A stretch of DNA of 64,000 bases from Marinobacterium zhoushanense (GCF_014641945.1 NZ_BMIJ01000001.1:124001-188000); one strand, 5' to 3'. Counted from the stretch's first letter, positions 36,622-45,849 are shown. Program-made: numbers and translations. The notes: a model not told the origin generated them from the letters alone.

Positions 36622-37653
36622 ATGCAATCTCTGGGAACCCTGGAAGAGCTGCCGCAGGAGTACCGCGACAACCTGACCGATCTGAACCTGGTACCGCTCT
36701 GGCCCAGCATGCGCGCGCTGCTGCCCTACAAGGTACCGAGCCGCAATACGCAAACCCTGAACTGGCGCTACGAAAGCGTGCGCCCGCTGCTGATGGAAGC
36801 CGGGGAGCTGACACCGATGGAAAAGGCGGAGCGCCGGGTGCTGGTGCTGGCCAATCCAGGCCACGGCCTGACCAATATGCAGGCCACGCCAAGTATCTAC
36901 CTCGGCCTGCAGCTGATCCTGCCCGGCGAGACCGCGCCGAACCATCGCCACACACCAAACGCGGTGCGCATCATCGTCGAAGGCGAAGGCGCTTACACCA
37001 CTGTCGACGGCGAACCCTGCCGCATGGAGCGCGGCGACCTGATCCTGACCCCCTCCGGCAAGTGGCACGAACACCACCACGAGGGTGAAGGCCCCATCGT
37101 CTGGCTCGACGTGCTCGACCTGCCGCTGATCTACCGGCTGGAGGGTTCTTGGGCGATAGAGGGCGAGCCGCAACCGAATAGCCGTGCCCGCGACAGATCC
37201 TTTGCTGAGTACAGTGCCGCTGGCGTGGTGCCCAATATCGGCTTCAAGCGCGAGAGCACCGACTCTCCCCTGCTGCGCTACCCCTGGAGCAGGACCCGCG
37301 CCTGCCTGACCGAGATGGCCGAGCACTATGCCGAGGGGCTGCTGCGTATCAGCTACGTCAACCCGGAGACCGGCACCAGCCTGTTCCCGAGCATCGGCTT
37401 CGGCGCCATCATGCTGCGCCCGGGCGAGACAGCCCTGCTGCCCAGGCGCACAACGGCCTGTGTTTTCCACGCCGTCGAAGGTGCGGGCACCCTGCAGGTG
37501 GACGCGGGCGAGGCGCTGAGCTGGCAGGCTCGGGACACCCTGAGTGCGCCGGGTTACAGCGAGATTGTGCTGACCAACGCATCCGATAGCGAGCCCGCGT
37601 TCTTCATTACCGCCGACGAGGAGCCGCTGCACCAGTATCTGGGCATCTTCTGA
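36622..37653 (+). CDS. nagI: Gentisate 1,2-dioxygenase
   Basis: The 343-residue bicupin opens the gentisate ring to maleylpyruvate. The iron ligands are His108, His110 and His149 (PNHRHTPNAVR and SGKWHEHHH) in the first cupin; the second cupin (about 240-340) is structural. The length is typical of SdgD/NagI-type gentisate dioxygenases. GAGGAGAG precedes the start. The salicylate 1,2-dioxygenase variants of this family are an alternative but less likely with a Rieske hydroxylase in the same operon. Confidence 0.92.
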   Translation: MQSLGTLEELPQEYRDNLTDLNLVPLWPSMRALLPYKVPSRNTQTLNWRYESVRPLLMEAGELTPMEKAERRVLVLANPGHGLTNMQATPSIYLGLQLILPGETAPNHRHTPNAVRIIVEGEGAYTTVDGEPCRMERGDLILTPSGKWHEHHHEGEGPIVWLDVLDLPLIYRLEGSWAIEGEPQPNSRARDRSFAEYSAAGVVPNIGFKRESTDSPLLRYPWSRTRACLTEMAEHYAEGLLRISYVNPETGTSLFPSIGFGAIMLRPGETALLPRRTTACVFHAVEGAGTLQVDAGEALSWQARDTLSAPGYSEIVLTNASDSEPAFFITADEEPLHQYLGIF

Positions 37654-37713
37654 GCCTGATCCCGACAACCGTTACGCAATGAACACTGACCCAACGAATG
37701 TAGAGAACATATC

Positions 37714-38412
37714 ATGACCCATACCCTATTCCCGGCTCCGGCCCCGGTTCTGGCCGATATCCACGGCAGCGATGCCAAGTTTCCGGTCAACCGAATCTTC
37801 TGCGTCGGCCGCAACTATCTGGCGCACGCCGCCGAGATGGGCGTCAGCGTCGACAAGAGCACCCAGGAGCCGTTCTACTTCACCAAGCACCCAAGCAGCC
37901 TGGTACCTAGCGGCGCCACCATCCCCTACCCGCCGCAGACCACCAACTACCACTACGAGATGGAGTTTGTCGTCGCCATCGGCAAGGCCGGTTTCGAGGT
38001 GACCGAGGAACAGGCCGATGAACTGGTCTTCGGCTATGCCGCCGGGCTCGATATGACCCGCCGCGACCTGCAGTTAAAGGCACGCGAAGCCGGTCGTCCT
38101 TGGGATCTGGGCAAGGATTTCGAACAGTCCGCCATCCTCACGCCGATCGTACCAGTGGCACAAACCAGCATCATCGATCAAGGCAAGATCGAGCTGGCCG
38201 TGAACGGCGAGGTACAACAATCCTCCGACCTTGAACTGCTGATCTGGAATGTGCGCGAGATCATCGCTCACCTGTCCAAATTCTACCATCTACAGCCTGG
38301 CGATCTGATCTACACCGGTACGCCCGAGGGTGTAGGTCCGGTTATCGCCGGTGACCGGATCACTGGATTCATCGACAGGGTCGGCGAGATCGAACTGACG
38401 ATTGCACCCTAA
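37714..38412 (+). CDS. nagK: Fumarylpyruvate hydrolase (FAH family)
   Basis: The 232-residue FAH-fold protein has the metal-binding signature NYHYEMEFVVAIGKAG and NRIFCVGRNYLAHAAEM at the N-terminus, with TGTPEGVGPVIAGD near the end. It cleaves fumarylpyruvate to fumarate and pyruvate, completing the gentisate pathway to central metabolites. It is the last gene of the operon; a hairpin follows at 38442. Confidence 0.9.
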   Translation: MTHTLFPAPAPVLADIHGSDAKFPVNRIFCVGRNYLAHAAEMGVSVDKSTQEPFYFTKHPSSLVPSGATIPYPPQTTNYHYEMEFVVAIGKAGFEVTEEQADELVFGYAAGLDMTRRDLQLKAREAGRPWDLGKDFEQSAILTPIVPVAQTSIIDQGKIELAVNGEVQQSSDLELLIWNVREIIAHLSKFYHLQPGDLIYTGTPEGVGPVIAGDRITGFIDRVGEIELTIAP

Positions 38413-38749
38413 ACGCTATAGCCTTCTGTAAAAATGGAGTTCCTGCCGCTGCGTTGCGGGCGGCAGGGACACGCTTTGTTGTTGGTGTGGATAGCGGGGT
38501 TGCTAACCTGGTCTGCTGGTTGGGATATCCGTCATATGAACACTGTTCCTGTACACACTGTTTTTGTACAACTGGTGCGTAAACACGCCTGCTGTATAAA
38601 AACGTTAAATTTATTGAGTAACCAAGGTATTAACGTAACGAAATTACTCAAAACCCTCACAGTATAAAAAACACTCTATTCAGCCCCAGCTATCCTTAAC
38701 ACATCAATAAATTGCCCATATAATTTAAAACCGATTACTCTCAAAAAAA
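38413..38749. other. Intergenic region after the aromatic operon
   Basis: No convincing gene is visible. The left part carries the hairpin at 38442-38467. The right part, from about 38540 on, becomes AT-rich and contains runs of A and T with no evident promoter. A short frame beginning at 38434 has no family resemblance and starts inside the hairpin, so I do not call it. Confidence 0.5.
38442..38467 (+). terminator. Hairpin downstream of nagK
   Basis: CCTGCCGC (38442-38449) pairs perfectly with GCGGCAGG (38460-38467) across a 10-base loop, 30 bases after the nagK stop. The trailing sequence (GACACGCTTTG) is not T-rich, so it may be an incomplete terminator or a 3'-end stabiliser. Confidence 0.4.
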
Positions 38750-39112
38750 TTAGTCATAATCTTGATCGTCACTATCAGTAAAAATTGTCAAAGTTCTATT
38801 AAGGTTGCTCTCCTCACATATCCCCTGATATTCAAACCAACTAATGATGTTATTGCTCACGACGATACTACCCGATACGACAAATGAACCGGCAGGAATT
38901 ACGATACCATAGATAAGCAAACACGCTTTCCCGTCCATACCGCTGGAGCATACGCTGCGGTCATACTCCTGATAGACCAATTCCATTTTTGGATGGGAAA
39001 GTTTGCATCCTGACGCGGTTACCGCGTCGTCTTTTTGGGCAGGCATAAACATACATGAGCTCAGCACCGCGGCGCTAAATATCGAGACTGATATTCTTAA
39101 GTAGCCACCCAT
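38750..39112 (-). CDS. Small putative lipoprotein, AT-rich gene
   Basis: The 120-residue protein begins MGGYLRISVSIFSAAVLSSC: a short hydrophobic signal with the lipobox LSSC and cysteine at residue 20. The rest contains four further cysteines (KLSH.., RSVCSS, KACLL, GICEE) that could form disulfides in the periplasm. No domain is recognised. Base composition is lower in GC than the neighbours, a sign of possible acquisition. Confidence 0.55.
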   Translation of the reverse strand: MGGYLRISVSIFSAAVLSSCMFMPAQKDDAVTASGCKLSHPKMELVYQEYDRSVCSSGMDGKACLLIYGIVIPAGSFVVSGSIVVSNNIISWFEYQGICEESNLNRTLTIFTDSDDQDYD

Positions 39113-39318
39113 AAAATACGGTCTCTAACTTTTATGGAACATAGTCAAAGCAAACATGCCCAGGATCATATCTATCCGTTTGCTCTGAACCATGAACGCA
39201 CTAAGGCTATGATACCAAACACAGAGATAGCTGGTATCAGGTTTCATTGAAGCACTACACTATCTGCATCGCGAATTATGACCCTTTCGGAACAGTTATG
39301 AAGCTTAAAGGACTAACG

Positions 39319-40452
39319 ATGCATTACCTCCGGTGGGCAATTGCCTGTTCGACCCTGACCGTTCTTTGGCTCTCCCCTGTTACCGCCGAGGCACGCGAGC
39401 GGGTTTCCAGCTTTGTCTATGTCGGTTGCAACCGGGTAGGCTTCGGCGCGACAGATCCCGCTCCCAGCACCGCAAACGTGGCGCAGTTGCAGCAGACCCT
39501 CGCCGATATCGCCGCGCTGCCGGTCAAACCCGACTACTTCTTCTTCGTCGGCGATATGGTGCTGGGGATGCAGGCAGACGGGGGTAAAACCCTGACCCGC
39601 GAGCTGGACGCCTGGAAGGTGCTGGTGAACCAGAACCGGTTTGCCGACAGTGGGATCGAGTTGCTGCCATTGGTGGGCAACCATGAAGCCGACGCATCGA
39701 CAAAGATGGGCGACGGCAGCTATGTGGAGTATCCAGATGCTGCCAATCTCGCCGCCTGGGTCGCCTGGCTGGATCGGCATCATCTGGCAAAAGCACACAA
39801 CGGCCCTAATGGAGCGACGGAGCTTAAGCACGATCTGCTGGCTGAAGATAACAACCAGACCCAGAGTTACTCCTTTGATGACCTCAGCACTGGCGTTCAC
39901 TACCTGCTGCTGAATACCGATTCTCTCTCCACAGTCTCGAATCCGGCATTGCCAGACAAGACCGTGGCCAGTTGGGTGCCGTTGCACTGGGTTGAGCAGG
40001 ATATCGCCAAGGCCGAAACGAACCCGCAAATCGACAAGATCGTGGTGCTGGCCCATAAGCCCTTGGTGCTGGATAATCCGGGACCTCACGATATCGTCTA
40101 CAACACCACCCCCTATAAGCTGGCCGATGATCTGTTAACGCTGTTCAGCAACACGCCCAAATTTGCCGGGTACTTTGCCGCCCATGCCCACGAGTGGCGC
40201 TATACCGACAAGCTCGGGCCGAACCGGAACGTGACTCAGATACTGGCCGGCAATGGTGGCAGCCAGTTGGACGCTGGCTGGTCTCCCGAGGGGGGAGCCT
40301 ACTTCGGCTTTACCCAGGTCAATCTGTATGACGACAACACTGTGGGGATCGTCTCCTACGCCCGTCCGGCACCGACGCCATACGATTCCACCGACCCTCA
40401 GCCGGCGGCTAAATCCAGCGAGGAGATTTTCTTTCCCGTCATCGGCAAGTGA
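39319..40452 (+). CDS. Exported metallophosphoesterase
   Basis: AAAGGA before the ATG at 39319 gives 377 residues with signal peptide MHYLRWAIACSTLTVLWLSP cleaved near TAEA-R. Upstream TTG and ATG codons in the same frame would bury the signal. The calcineurin-like metal motifs are partly visible: FVGDMV (Asp), LVGNHEAD (the GNHE box), KIVVLAHKPLV (His) and AHAHEW (GHxH-like). It should hydrolyse a phosphoester in the periplasm; the substrate is unknown. The usual N-terminal D-x-H is replaced by VGCNRVG, so the metal site is atypical. Confidence 0.82.
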   Translation: MHYLRWAIACSTLTVLWLSPVTAEARERVSSFVYVGCNRVGFGATDPAPSTANVAQLQQTLADIAALPVKPDYFFFVGDMVLGMQADGGKTLTRELDAWKVLVNQNRFADSGIELLPLVGNHEADASTKMGDGSYVEYPDAANLAAWVAWLDRHHLAKAHNGPNGATELKHDLLAEDNNQTQSYSFDDLSTGVHYLLLNTDSLSTVSNPALPDKTVASWVPLHWVEQDIAKAETNPQIDKIVVLAHKPLVLDNPGPHDIVYNTTPYKLADDLLTLFSNTPKFAGYFAAHAHEWRYTDKLGPNRNVTQILAGNGGSQLDAGWSPEGGAYFGFTQVNLYDDNTVGIVSYARPAPTPYDSTDPQPAAKSSEEIFFPVIGK

Positions 40453-40682
40453 TCGCGGATGGGTGATCAGGTTAAGAGCCGGCTGCACCATAAAGAAATC
40501 AGCGCACATCGCAGGGAAGATCCCCAAACAGCCCTCTATACTTCAAACATACTGGCCTTGGTTGTCCAGTAGGTAAACGTCAGTCGCGATGCGGCTTAGA
40601 CCTCCGCAGGCCTCGCTTGCTCAGGCCGTTGTTTAGGCGTTCGGCTGCTGATAAACGATTGGACTGAAAGAGGAGGAGCACC

Positions 40683-41042
40683 ATGAGTTTGGCGGACATT
40701 GTACAGAGAGGATGGGATGCGGTCGGAGTCGGCGATTTCGATACTTTGGTAACCGATTACGTCGACAATATGACCTTCATAATGCCCGGACAGAACGATG
40801 TTGTTGAAGGGAAAGCGGCTTTCCGTGAAGCCCTGGACGGTATTGGACAGATGCTCCCGCAGGGGTTCAGTATCACCGGACTGCGTCATATCGAGGGCGA
40901 CGGCGAAGTTGTGTCGATCGTTGAGTGGCAGTCCGACAGGGTTGCAGCCTCTCAGCTCGCTATCCTGTTCAAGTTTACCGGCGATAAGATCCATGAGGAG
41001 CGATGGTTTGTCGATACCGAGCAGTGGAAGAGCGCGCTCTAA
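40683..41042 (+). CDS. SnoaL/NTF2-like protein
   Basis: The 119-residue protein has the NTF2/SnoaL-like fold pattern (VGDFDTLVTDYVDNMTFIMPGQ; EGKAAFREAL; VVSIVEWQSDR; EERWFVDTEQW). AGGAGG lies before the ATG. Such proteins can be enzymes or simple binding folds, so no function is assigned. A strong terminator follows. Confidence 0.78.
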   Translation: MSLADIVQRGWDAVGVGDFDTLVTDYVDNMTFIMPGQNDVVEGKAAFREALDGIGQMLPQGFSITGLRHIEGDGEVVSIVEWQSDRVAASQLAILFKFTGDKIHEERWFVDTEQWKSAL

Positions 41043-41073
41043 AGTAAAATAGCTCCCCAGTGGTTCATAAAAC

Positions 41074-41123
41074 AATTGGGGGCAGAGCATGTGTCTAACC
41101 TACTCTGGCCCCAATTATTTTTT
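41074..41123 (+). terminator. Rho-independent terminator
   Basis: AATTGGGGGCAGAG (41074-41087) pairs with CTCTGGCCCCAATT (41103-41116) with one mismatch, followed by a six-T run (41118-41123). It lies 32 bases past the stop of the NTF2-like gene and before the convergent kinase-like gene. Confidence 0.85.
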
Positions 41124-41154
41124 CAAAAACGATGACTGATAAACGGCCGCCACT

Positions 41155-41847
41155 TCAGAGTAATGATTTACGTATTTCCATATCCGCTTTACGAGCGTTC
41201 ATTTTCTCCGCGAGCTTCGGGCTACCACCATTGTCGATGATAGCCTGTTGAATCTGCGCGTTGGGAATCGCTACCACCATATCTATCGCCAGCCGTATCT
41301 GATCAGCACTCATATCGGCAAACAACTTGAAGGCCTGTGGATTACCCTCCTTACTGCGTAGCCTGTCGAGCTCATTCACGCAGATGTCGAAGGCTTTGCC
41401 CTTGGGGTCGCCCTGCGCACGAAATGCCAGTGCACCGCCCAGATCAAGCGTCACCACCCTGCCATCGACTACCCCTTGGTTATCTCCGCTGAAGCCCGCG
41501 GCATCCCAGTTGGCCGTCCAGGCATGCACGCCAAACCAGCGCTGGGCCTGTTTGCGTTCGCTTTCGGTGAAGTGGGCGATATAGCGCTTGTCGAGCTGGA
41601 CCCACTCGGTTGCAATCTGGCAGGGATGGCTGGTCGGTAGGTAGCTCAGCGTCGGAGCGCCGGCCAGTTGGTAAAGCTTGGCGGCGATAAATTCGTTACG
41701 GACATGGGCAGCGGATTCCAGCATTTTCACGTAGTAGCGTCGTCCACGGTTGTCCTGATATATACCCGCGGGGTTGCTGCCGATCTGTCCGCCTACTCTC
41801 TGCATCTGGGCGGTATCGATCACTGGACAGTCCTTGTTCATTTCCAC
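41155..41847 (-). CDS. HipA/PI-kinase-fold-like protein
   Basis: I cannot name the family firmly. The 230 residues carry a set of kinase-like landmarks: a glycine loop (GGQIGSNPAG, 19-28), Lys41 in VKM, Glu52 in NEFIAAKLY, Asn113 and Asp115 in ANWDAAG, and Asp135 in TLDLGGAL, in the order seen in HipA- and PI4-kinase-like folds. It is therefore probably an ATP-binding phosphotransferase. The gene lies 18 bases after a dual-specificity phosphatase gene. Start is a GTG at 41847 or an ATG at 41841; neither has a strong ribosome-binding site. Confidence 0.6.
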   Translation of the reverse strand: MEMNKDCPVIDTAQMQRVGGQIGSNPAGIYQDNRGRRYYVKMLESAAHVRNEFIAAKLYQLAGAPTLSYLPTSHPCQIATEWVQLDKRYIAHFTESERKQAQRWFGVHAWTANWDAAGFSGDNQGVVDGRVVTLDLGGALAFRAQGDPKGKAFDICVNELDRLRSKEGNPQAFKLFADMSADQIRLAIDMVVAIPNAQIQQAIIDNGGSPKLAEKMNARKADMEIRKSLL

Positions 41848-41865
41848 GCTCGGATGAGGGATGGA

Positions 41866-42417
41866 TCAGGAGATAGCCTGAGTTCGACGTACCAGAGCCA
41901 GTTGCGAAGGTGTTTCGATGGCTCCCTTGCGCGCACGCCTGACGCTGTGAATCGCATCTTCCGGCTCCATTCCCAGTTCCACCAGCAGGCGAGCGGCGAT
42001 CATCCCCGCCCGTCCCAATCCGCCTTTGCAGTGCACCAGCACATCCTCTCCATCACGCAGCAAGGTACGGATCTTCAGACCCTGGGTAGTCCACTGCTGC
42101 TCGAAAGCCTCATTCGGAACCGAAAAATCGGGGATCGGCAGGTGGCACCACTCCATGCCCCGGCTCAGTACCGCCTCGCCGAGATGGGGCACCTTGAGCT
42201 GCTTCAACTCCAGCGGTTCAACCAGTGTGAGCACCAGTTTCGCCCCCCACTGGGAGATCACATCCAGATCGACCTCCAGGTCGCGCGCCCAGGAGCCGGT
42301 ACTGGCTAGAGTGTCATGCTTGCCGGGGCAGAAGGTGATGCCTATCCGGCCATGGGCCTGGCTCGCCCGCACGTCCGCGATTTTGAGAGGGTGTGTCTGG
42401 CTGGTCCGCGCTGCCAT
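41866..42417 (-). CDS. Dual-specificity (CDKN3-like) protein phosphatase
   Basis: The 183-residue protein has the Cys-phosphatase P-loop HCKGGLGRAG (Cys130, Arg136) and a candidate general-acid Asp97 in PIPDFSVP, the arrangement of CDKN3/atypical dual-specificity phosphatases. It should remove phosphate from Tyr, Ser/Thr or another phosphomonoester in the cytoplasm. It is the first gene of a two-gene unit with the kinase-like gene, so the pair may act on one target. Confidence 0.86.
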   Translation of the reverse strand: MAARTSQTHPLKIADVRASQAHGRIGITFCPGKHDTLASTGSWARDLEVDLDVISQWGAKLVLTLVEPLELKQLKVPHLGEAVLSRGMEWCHLPIPDFSVPNEAFEQQWTTQGLKIRTLLRDGEDVLVHCKGGLGRAGMIAARLLVELGMEPEDAIHSVRRARKGAIETPSQLALVRRTQAIS

Positions 42418-42661
42418 ATTGCTGTCCTGACGATATACCCGATGTCAGCGTCCGAGAGTAGCATAACCGGCGATAGGTAACCCCTGGGGTCGATTAAGAA
42501 GCCATTCAGTCATTTCCTCAGACGAAACTGTAAGCGGAGGAGCAGAGTAGAGTTATTAACCCCAGAGAGGCTTATCGCAAAGAAGGCGATCAACGACTGT
42601 TCGTAAGCTGATGAGGTGATCAACCCCGTGACCGGGGCCGATCATCCATGTAGAAGGGCAA

Positions 42662-42892
42662 TCAACACTGCGCTGCAAGCCAGCGCGGCGTACCGATTCT
42701 GACTCTGATTACCGGTGAACGAGTTTTAATCTGCTTGGGCTCCACTGCGGTCATGACGACCCGCGGAATCCCTTCCTGCCCGCCATAGGCGGAATAAAGT
42801 CGAAAGGCTTCGTACTGCGCTTCACAATCGACGGCAATACCGGACGTTGTCTCGAAATCGTCTCCCAACAGGCTAGGGTTCGATACACACAT
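42662..42892 (-). CDS. Small hypothetical protein
   Basis: A 76-residue frame with AGGAG/AGGAGAA before the ATG and a non-antisense position between genes. No signal, membrane segment or known motif. It is divergent from the prpD region. It may be real, but support is limited to the ribosome-binding site and free location. Confidence 0.45.
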   Translation of the reverse strand: MCVSNPSLLGDDFETTSGIAVDCEAQYEAFRLYSAYGGQEGIPRVVMTAVEPKQIKTRSPVIRVRIGTPRWLAAQC

Positions 42893-43037
42893 GCGCTTTC
42901 TCCTGCTCCTGGTTCCTGATGAAGCTACGCGGATCGGCTCCGTGAATCGTAAAAGTAGTCGTCCATTGCGGATCTGTCAGGGCGAAATTGTTGAAAATTT
43001 GTACACAACAAAATACCTGACTCCTGCGGCTCGCCAG

Positions 43038-43057
43038 CCTCTAACTATATTTAGAGG
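43038..43057. promoter_or_regulatory. Dyad directly upstream of prpD
   Basis: CCTCTAA-N6-TTAGAGG is a perfect 7-base inverted repeat ending about 23 bases before the prpD start. It could be an operator or a short leader hairpin. The nearby TTGT-AC-ACAA (about 42999-43008) is a second, GntR-like possibility. Confidence 0.45.
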
Positions 43058-43079
43058 TACCCTGACATGGAGGTGAACG

Positions 43080-44579
43080 ATGTCCACGACCGTCGACCTG
43101 AGTGATCGCCCCGACTACGACCGGGTGATTCAGGATATCGCCGATTACGTACTGAACTACCGCATCGACAACGATCTCACGCTGGATACCGCCCGTTACT
43201 GCCTGATCGATACGCTGGGCTGCGCCCTGCTGGCGCTGCGCTTTCCGGAGTGCACCAAACATCTGGGGCCGCTGGTCGAGGGCACGGTGGTGCCGAACGG
43301 TGCCCGGGTACCGGGCACAAGTTTCCGCCTGGATCCGGTGAAAGCGGCCTGGGATATCGGCTGTCTGATCCGCTGGTTGGACTATAACGACACTTGGCTG
43401 GCCGCAGAGTGGGGCCACCCCTCCGACAACCTGGGCGGGATTCTGGCAGTGGCGGACCACCTGTCACAGCTCCGCATTGGCCACAGCCAGCCTCCCCTGC
43501 CGATGCGCCGCGTATTAGAAGCGATGATCAAGGCCCACGAGATCCAGGGGGTGATCGCGCTGGAGAACGCATTTAACCGGGTCGGTCTCGATCATGTTCT
43601 GCTAGTGCGGGTCGCCTCCACCGCGGTGGTGACCTGGCTCATGGGCGGCGACAGGGAGCAGATCATGGCGGCACTGTCCCAGGCATGGGTCGATGGCTGC
43701 GCCCTGCGCACCTACCGTCAGGCACCGAACGCCGGTTCGCGCAAGTCCTGGGCCGCAGGCGATGCCACCTCACGAGCAGTGCGCCTGGCGGATATCACCA
43801 TGCGTGGCGAGATGGGGGTTCCCAGCGCGCTGACCGCGCCTCAGTGGGGGTTCTACGATGTCTGCTTCAGCAAAACCCTTTCCAGAAAAAGTGGTACCGA
43901 CCCGAAAATCAAACCGGAGAATGAACGCCGCTTCAGCCTGCCCCAGCCCTACGCCAGCTACGTGATGGAGAACATCCTGTTCAAGATCTCCTTCCCCGCC
44001 GAGTTCCACGCCCAGACCGCCGTCGAAGCCGCAGTGACGCTTTACCCGCAGGTGAAAGATCGGCTGGAACAGATCGACAGCATCCAGATCCGCACCCAGG
44101 AGTCGGCGATCCGCATCATCTCCAAGGAGGGCGAGCTGAACAACCCCGCCGATCGCGACCACTGCCTGCAGTATATGGTTGCCGTGGCACTGGCGTTCGG
44201 CAACCTAACGGCAGAGCAATATGAAGATGAGTTCCACGACGCTCACCCGGTCATCGACCGGTTACGCGCCAAAATGCAGGTGATCGAGGAGCCACGTTTC
44301 AGCCGCGAATACCTGGAGCAGGACAAACGCTCCATCGCCAACGCGATCCAGGTGTGCTTCCAGGACGGCAGTTCAACCGATGAGGTGGTCGTCGAATACC
44401 CGGTCGGCCATCGACGCCGCCGGACCGAAGGGATCCCGCTGCTGGAGCAGAAGTTCAAGGCCAATCTTGCCACCCGCTTCCCCGCCGCGCGCTGCCGGCA
44501 GATTCTCGAGCTGTGCCAGGAGCAGACGAGACTGGAGGCCACGCCGGTGAACCAGTTCATGGAGCTGTTCGTGATCTAA
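43080..44579 (+). CDS. prpD: 2-methylcitrate dehydratase (MmgE/PrpD family)
   Basis: The 499-residue protein resembles Prp[78 protein letters not shown], and [14 protein letters not shown], all in the order seen in E. coli PrpD. It dehydrates 2-methylcitrate in propionate breakdown. No prpB, prpC or prpR is near, so it stands alone here. GGAGGTGA before the ATG fixes the start. Other members of the family act on cis-aconitate or are uncharacterised. Confidence 0.88.
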   Translation: MSTTVDLSDRPDYDRVIQDIADYVLNYRIDNDLTLDTARYCLIDTLGCALLALRFPECTKHLGPLVEGTVVPNGARVPGTSFRLDPVKAAWDIGCLIRWLDYNDTWLAAEWGHPSDNLGGILAVADHLSQLRIGHSQPPLPMRRVLEAMIKAHEIQGVIALENAFNRVGLDHVLLVRVASTAVVTWLMGGDREQIMAALSQAWVDGCALRTYRQAPNAGSRKSWAAGDATSRAVRLADITMRGEMGVPSALTAPQWGFYDVCFSKTLSRKSGTDPKIKPENERRFSLPQPYASYVMENILFKISFPAEFHAQTAVEAAVTLYPQVKDRLEQIDSIQIRTQESAIRIISKEGELNNPADRDHCLQYMVAVALAFGNLTAEQYEDEFHDAHPVIDRLRAKMQVIEEPRFSREYLEQDKRSIANAIQVCFQDGSSTDEVVVEYPVGHRRRRTEGIPLLEQKFKANLATRFPAARCRQILELCQEQTRLEATPVNQFMELFVI

Positions 44580-44659
44580 AAAAACGCGGAGAGCTTCTAT
44601 AGTTAGTTGGCCGCTTACGTATCAGGCATCGCACACCGGTAAGATAGGAGGTCGCCACC

Positions 44660-45844
44660 ATGTCCAACACGCTTCTGCTTGGCACCCGCAAGGGTACCGT
44701 TATTTTCGACCGCAAGGGTTCCGCCTGGCAGCCCCGCCCCATCCAGCATGCCGGGATTCCCGTCTGTTATGCCGCCTGCGATCCGCGGGACGGCACACTG
44801 TGGGCGTCGCTGGACCACGGTCACTGGGGACCGAAGCTGTCGCGCTCCCGTGACGGAGGTGCGACCTGGGAAGACCTGTCGTCGCTGAAATACCCGCCGG
44901 GTGCCCGTCATATCGTGCAATACCTGCCGACGCCGGATTTCGATCCGCAAACCCCGTCAGGCCAACCGGAATACCGGGATGCCACGGTGTTGAAGATCTG
45001 GACCCTCGCCTTTGGCGCCGCGTCACAACCGGGCCGACTCTACGCCGGCACCATCCCCGGCGGTCTGTTTGTCAGCGATGATGGCGGCGATTCCTGGGAG
45101 CTGAATCGTCCATTGTGGAGCCATGACAGCCGCGGTGGCGATCTGTTCAGCGGCGACGCCACCAGCGAGACCCTCTGGGGCGGAACACCGGCGAGTGTCG
45201 ACTACGGCGTGTTCGAGCCCGGCATCCACTCCATCCTGGTGGATCCACGCGACCCGGCTCACATCCACGTGGCGGTATCCTCAGCCGGGGTACTGGAATC
45301 CACCGATGGTGGCCAGAGCTGGGCCGGGCGAAACCGGGGCATGCTGAACGATTATCTACCCGACCCCAATGCCGAATGGGGACACGATCCGCACTTTATC
45401 ACTGCCTGCCCGGCAAAACCGGATCATCTCTGGCAGCAGAACCACTGCGGCGTGTTTTACAGCGCGGATGGCGCCCAGAGCTGGAGCAAGGTCAGCGCTC
45501 CGGATAACAGCGTGCACTTCGGTTTCCCGGTCGCGGTGGATGCCCGGGATGGCGGTACCGCCTGGGTGATCCCGGCACGGTCGGATATGGCGCGCATGGC
45601 GATCGGCGACGGCCTGTGCGTGGCGCGCACCGAGAATGGCGGCCAATCTTGGCAGCTGTTCCGTACCGGCCTGCCTCAGGACAACGCCTACGATCTGGTG
45701 CTCAGGCACGGTATGGATATAGCGGGTGACTGTCTCTGTTTCGGCACCACCACTGGCAACATCTACCTATCCGAAGACCGTGGCGAAACCTGGCAGAGTC
45801 TGGGCCACAACTTCCCGCCGGTCTACTCGGTACGCTTTGGGTAA
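44660..45844 (+). CDS. BNR/Asp-box beta-propeller protein
   Basis: The 394-residue protein contains six Asp-box repeats: SRDGGATWEDL, SDDGGDSWELN, STDGGQSWAGR, SADGAQSWSKV, TENGGQSWQLF and SEDRGETWQSL. This suggests a six-bladed propeller like sialidase- or VPS10-type folds. There is no signal peptide, so it is cytoplasmic, and the sialidase catalytic residues are not apparent. GGAGG precedes the ATG. Five bases after its stop comes a MoaD/ThiS-like gene, so the two are co-translated. The function is unknown. Confidence 0.82.
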   Translation: MSNTLLLGTRKGTVIFDRKGSAWQPRPIQHAGIPVCYAACDPRDGTLWASLDHGHWGPKLSRSRDGGATWEDLSSLKYPPGARHIVQYLPTPDFDPQTPSGQPEYRDATVLKIWTLAFGAASQPGRLYAGTIPGGLFVSDDGGDSWELNRPLWSHDSRGGDLFSGDATSETLWGGTPASVDYGVFEPGIHSILVDPRDPAHIHVAVSSAGVLESTDGGQSWAGRNRGMLNDYLPDPNAEWGHDPHFITACPAKPDHLWQQNHCGVFYSADGAQSWSKVSAPDNSVHFGFPVAVDARDGGTAWVIPARSDMARMAIGDGLCVARTENGGQSWQLFRTGLPQDNAYDLVLRHGMDIAGDCLCFGTTTGNIYLSEDRGETWQSLGHNFPPVYSVRFG

Positions 45845-45849
45845 CCGCC

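Noticed and set aside
38434..38667. Possible 77-residue protein after nagK
   Set aside because: Starts in the hairpin, has no good ribosome-binding site or recognisable motif, and runs into AT-rich non-coding sequence.
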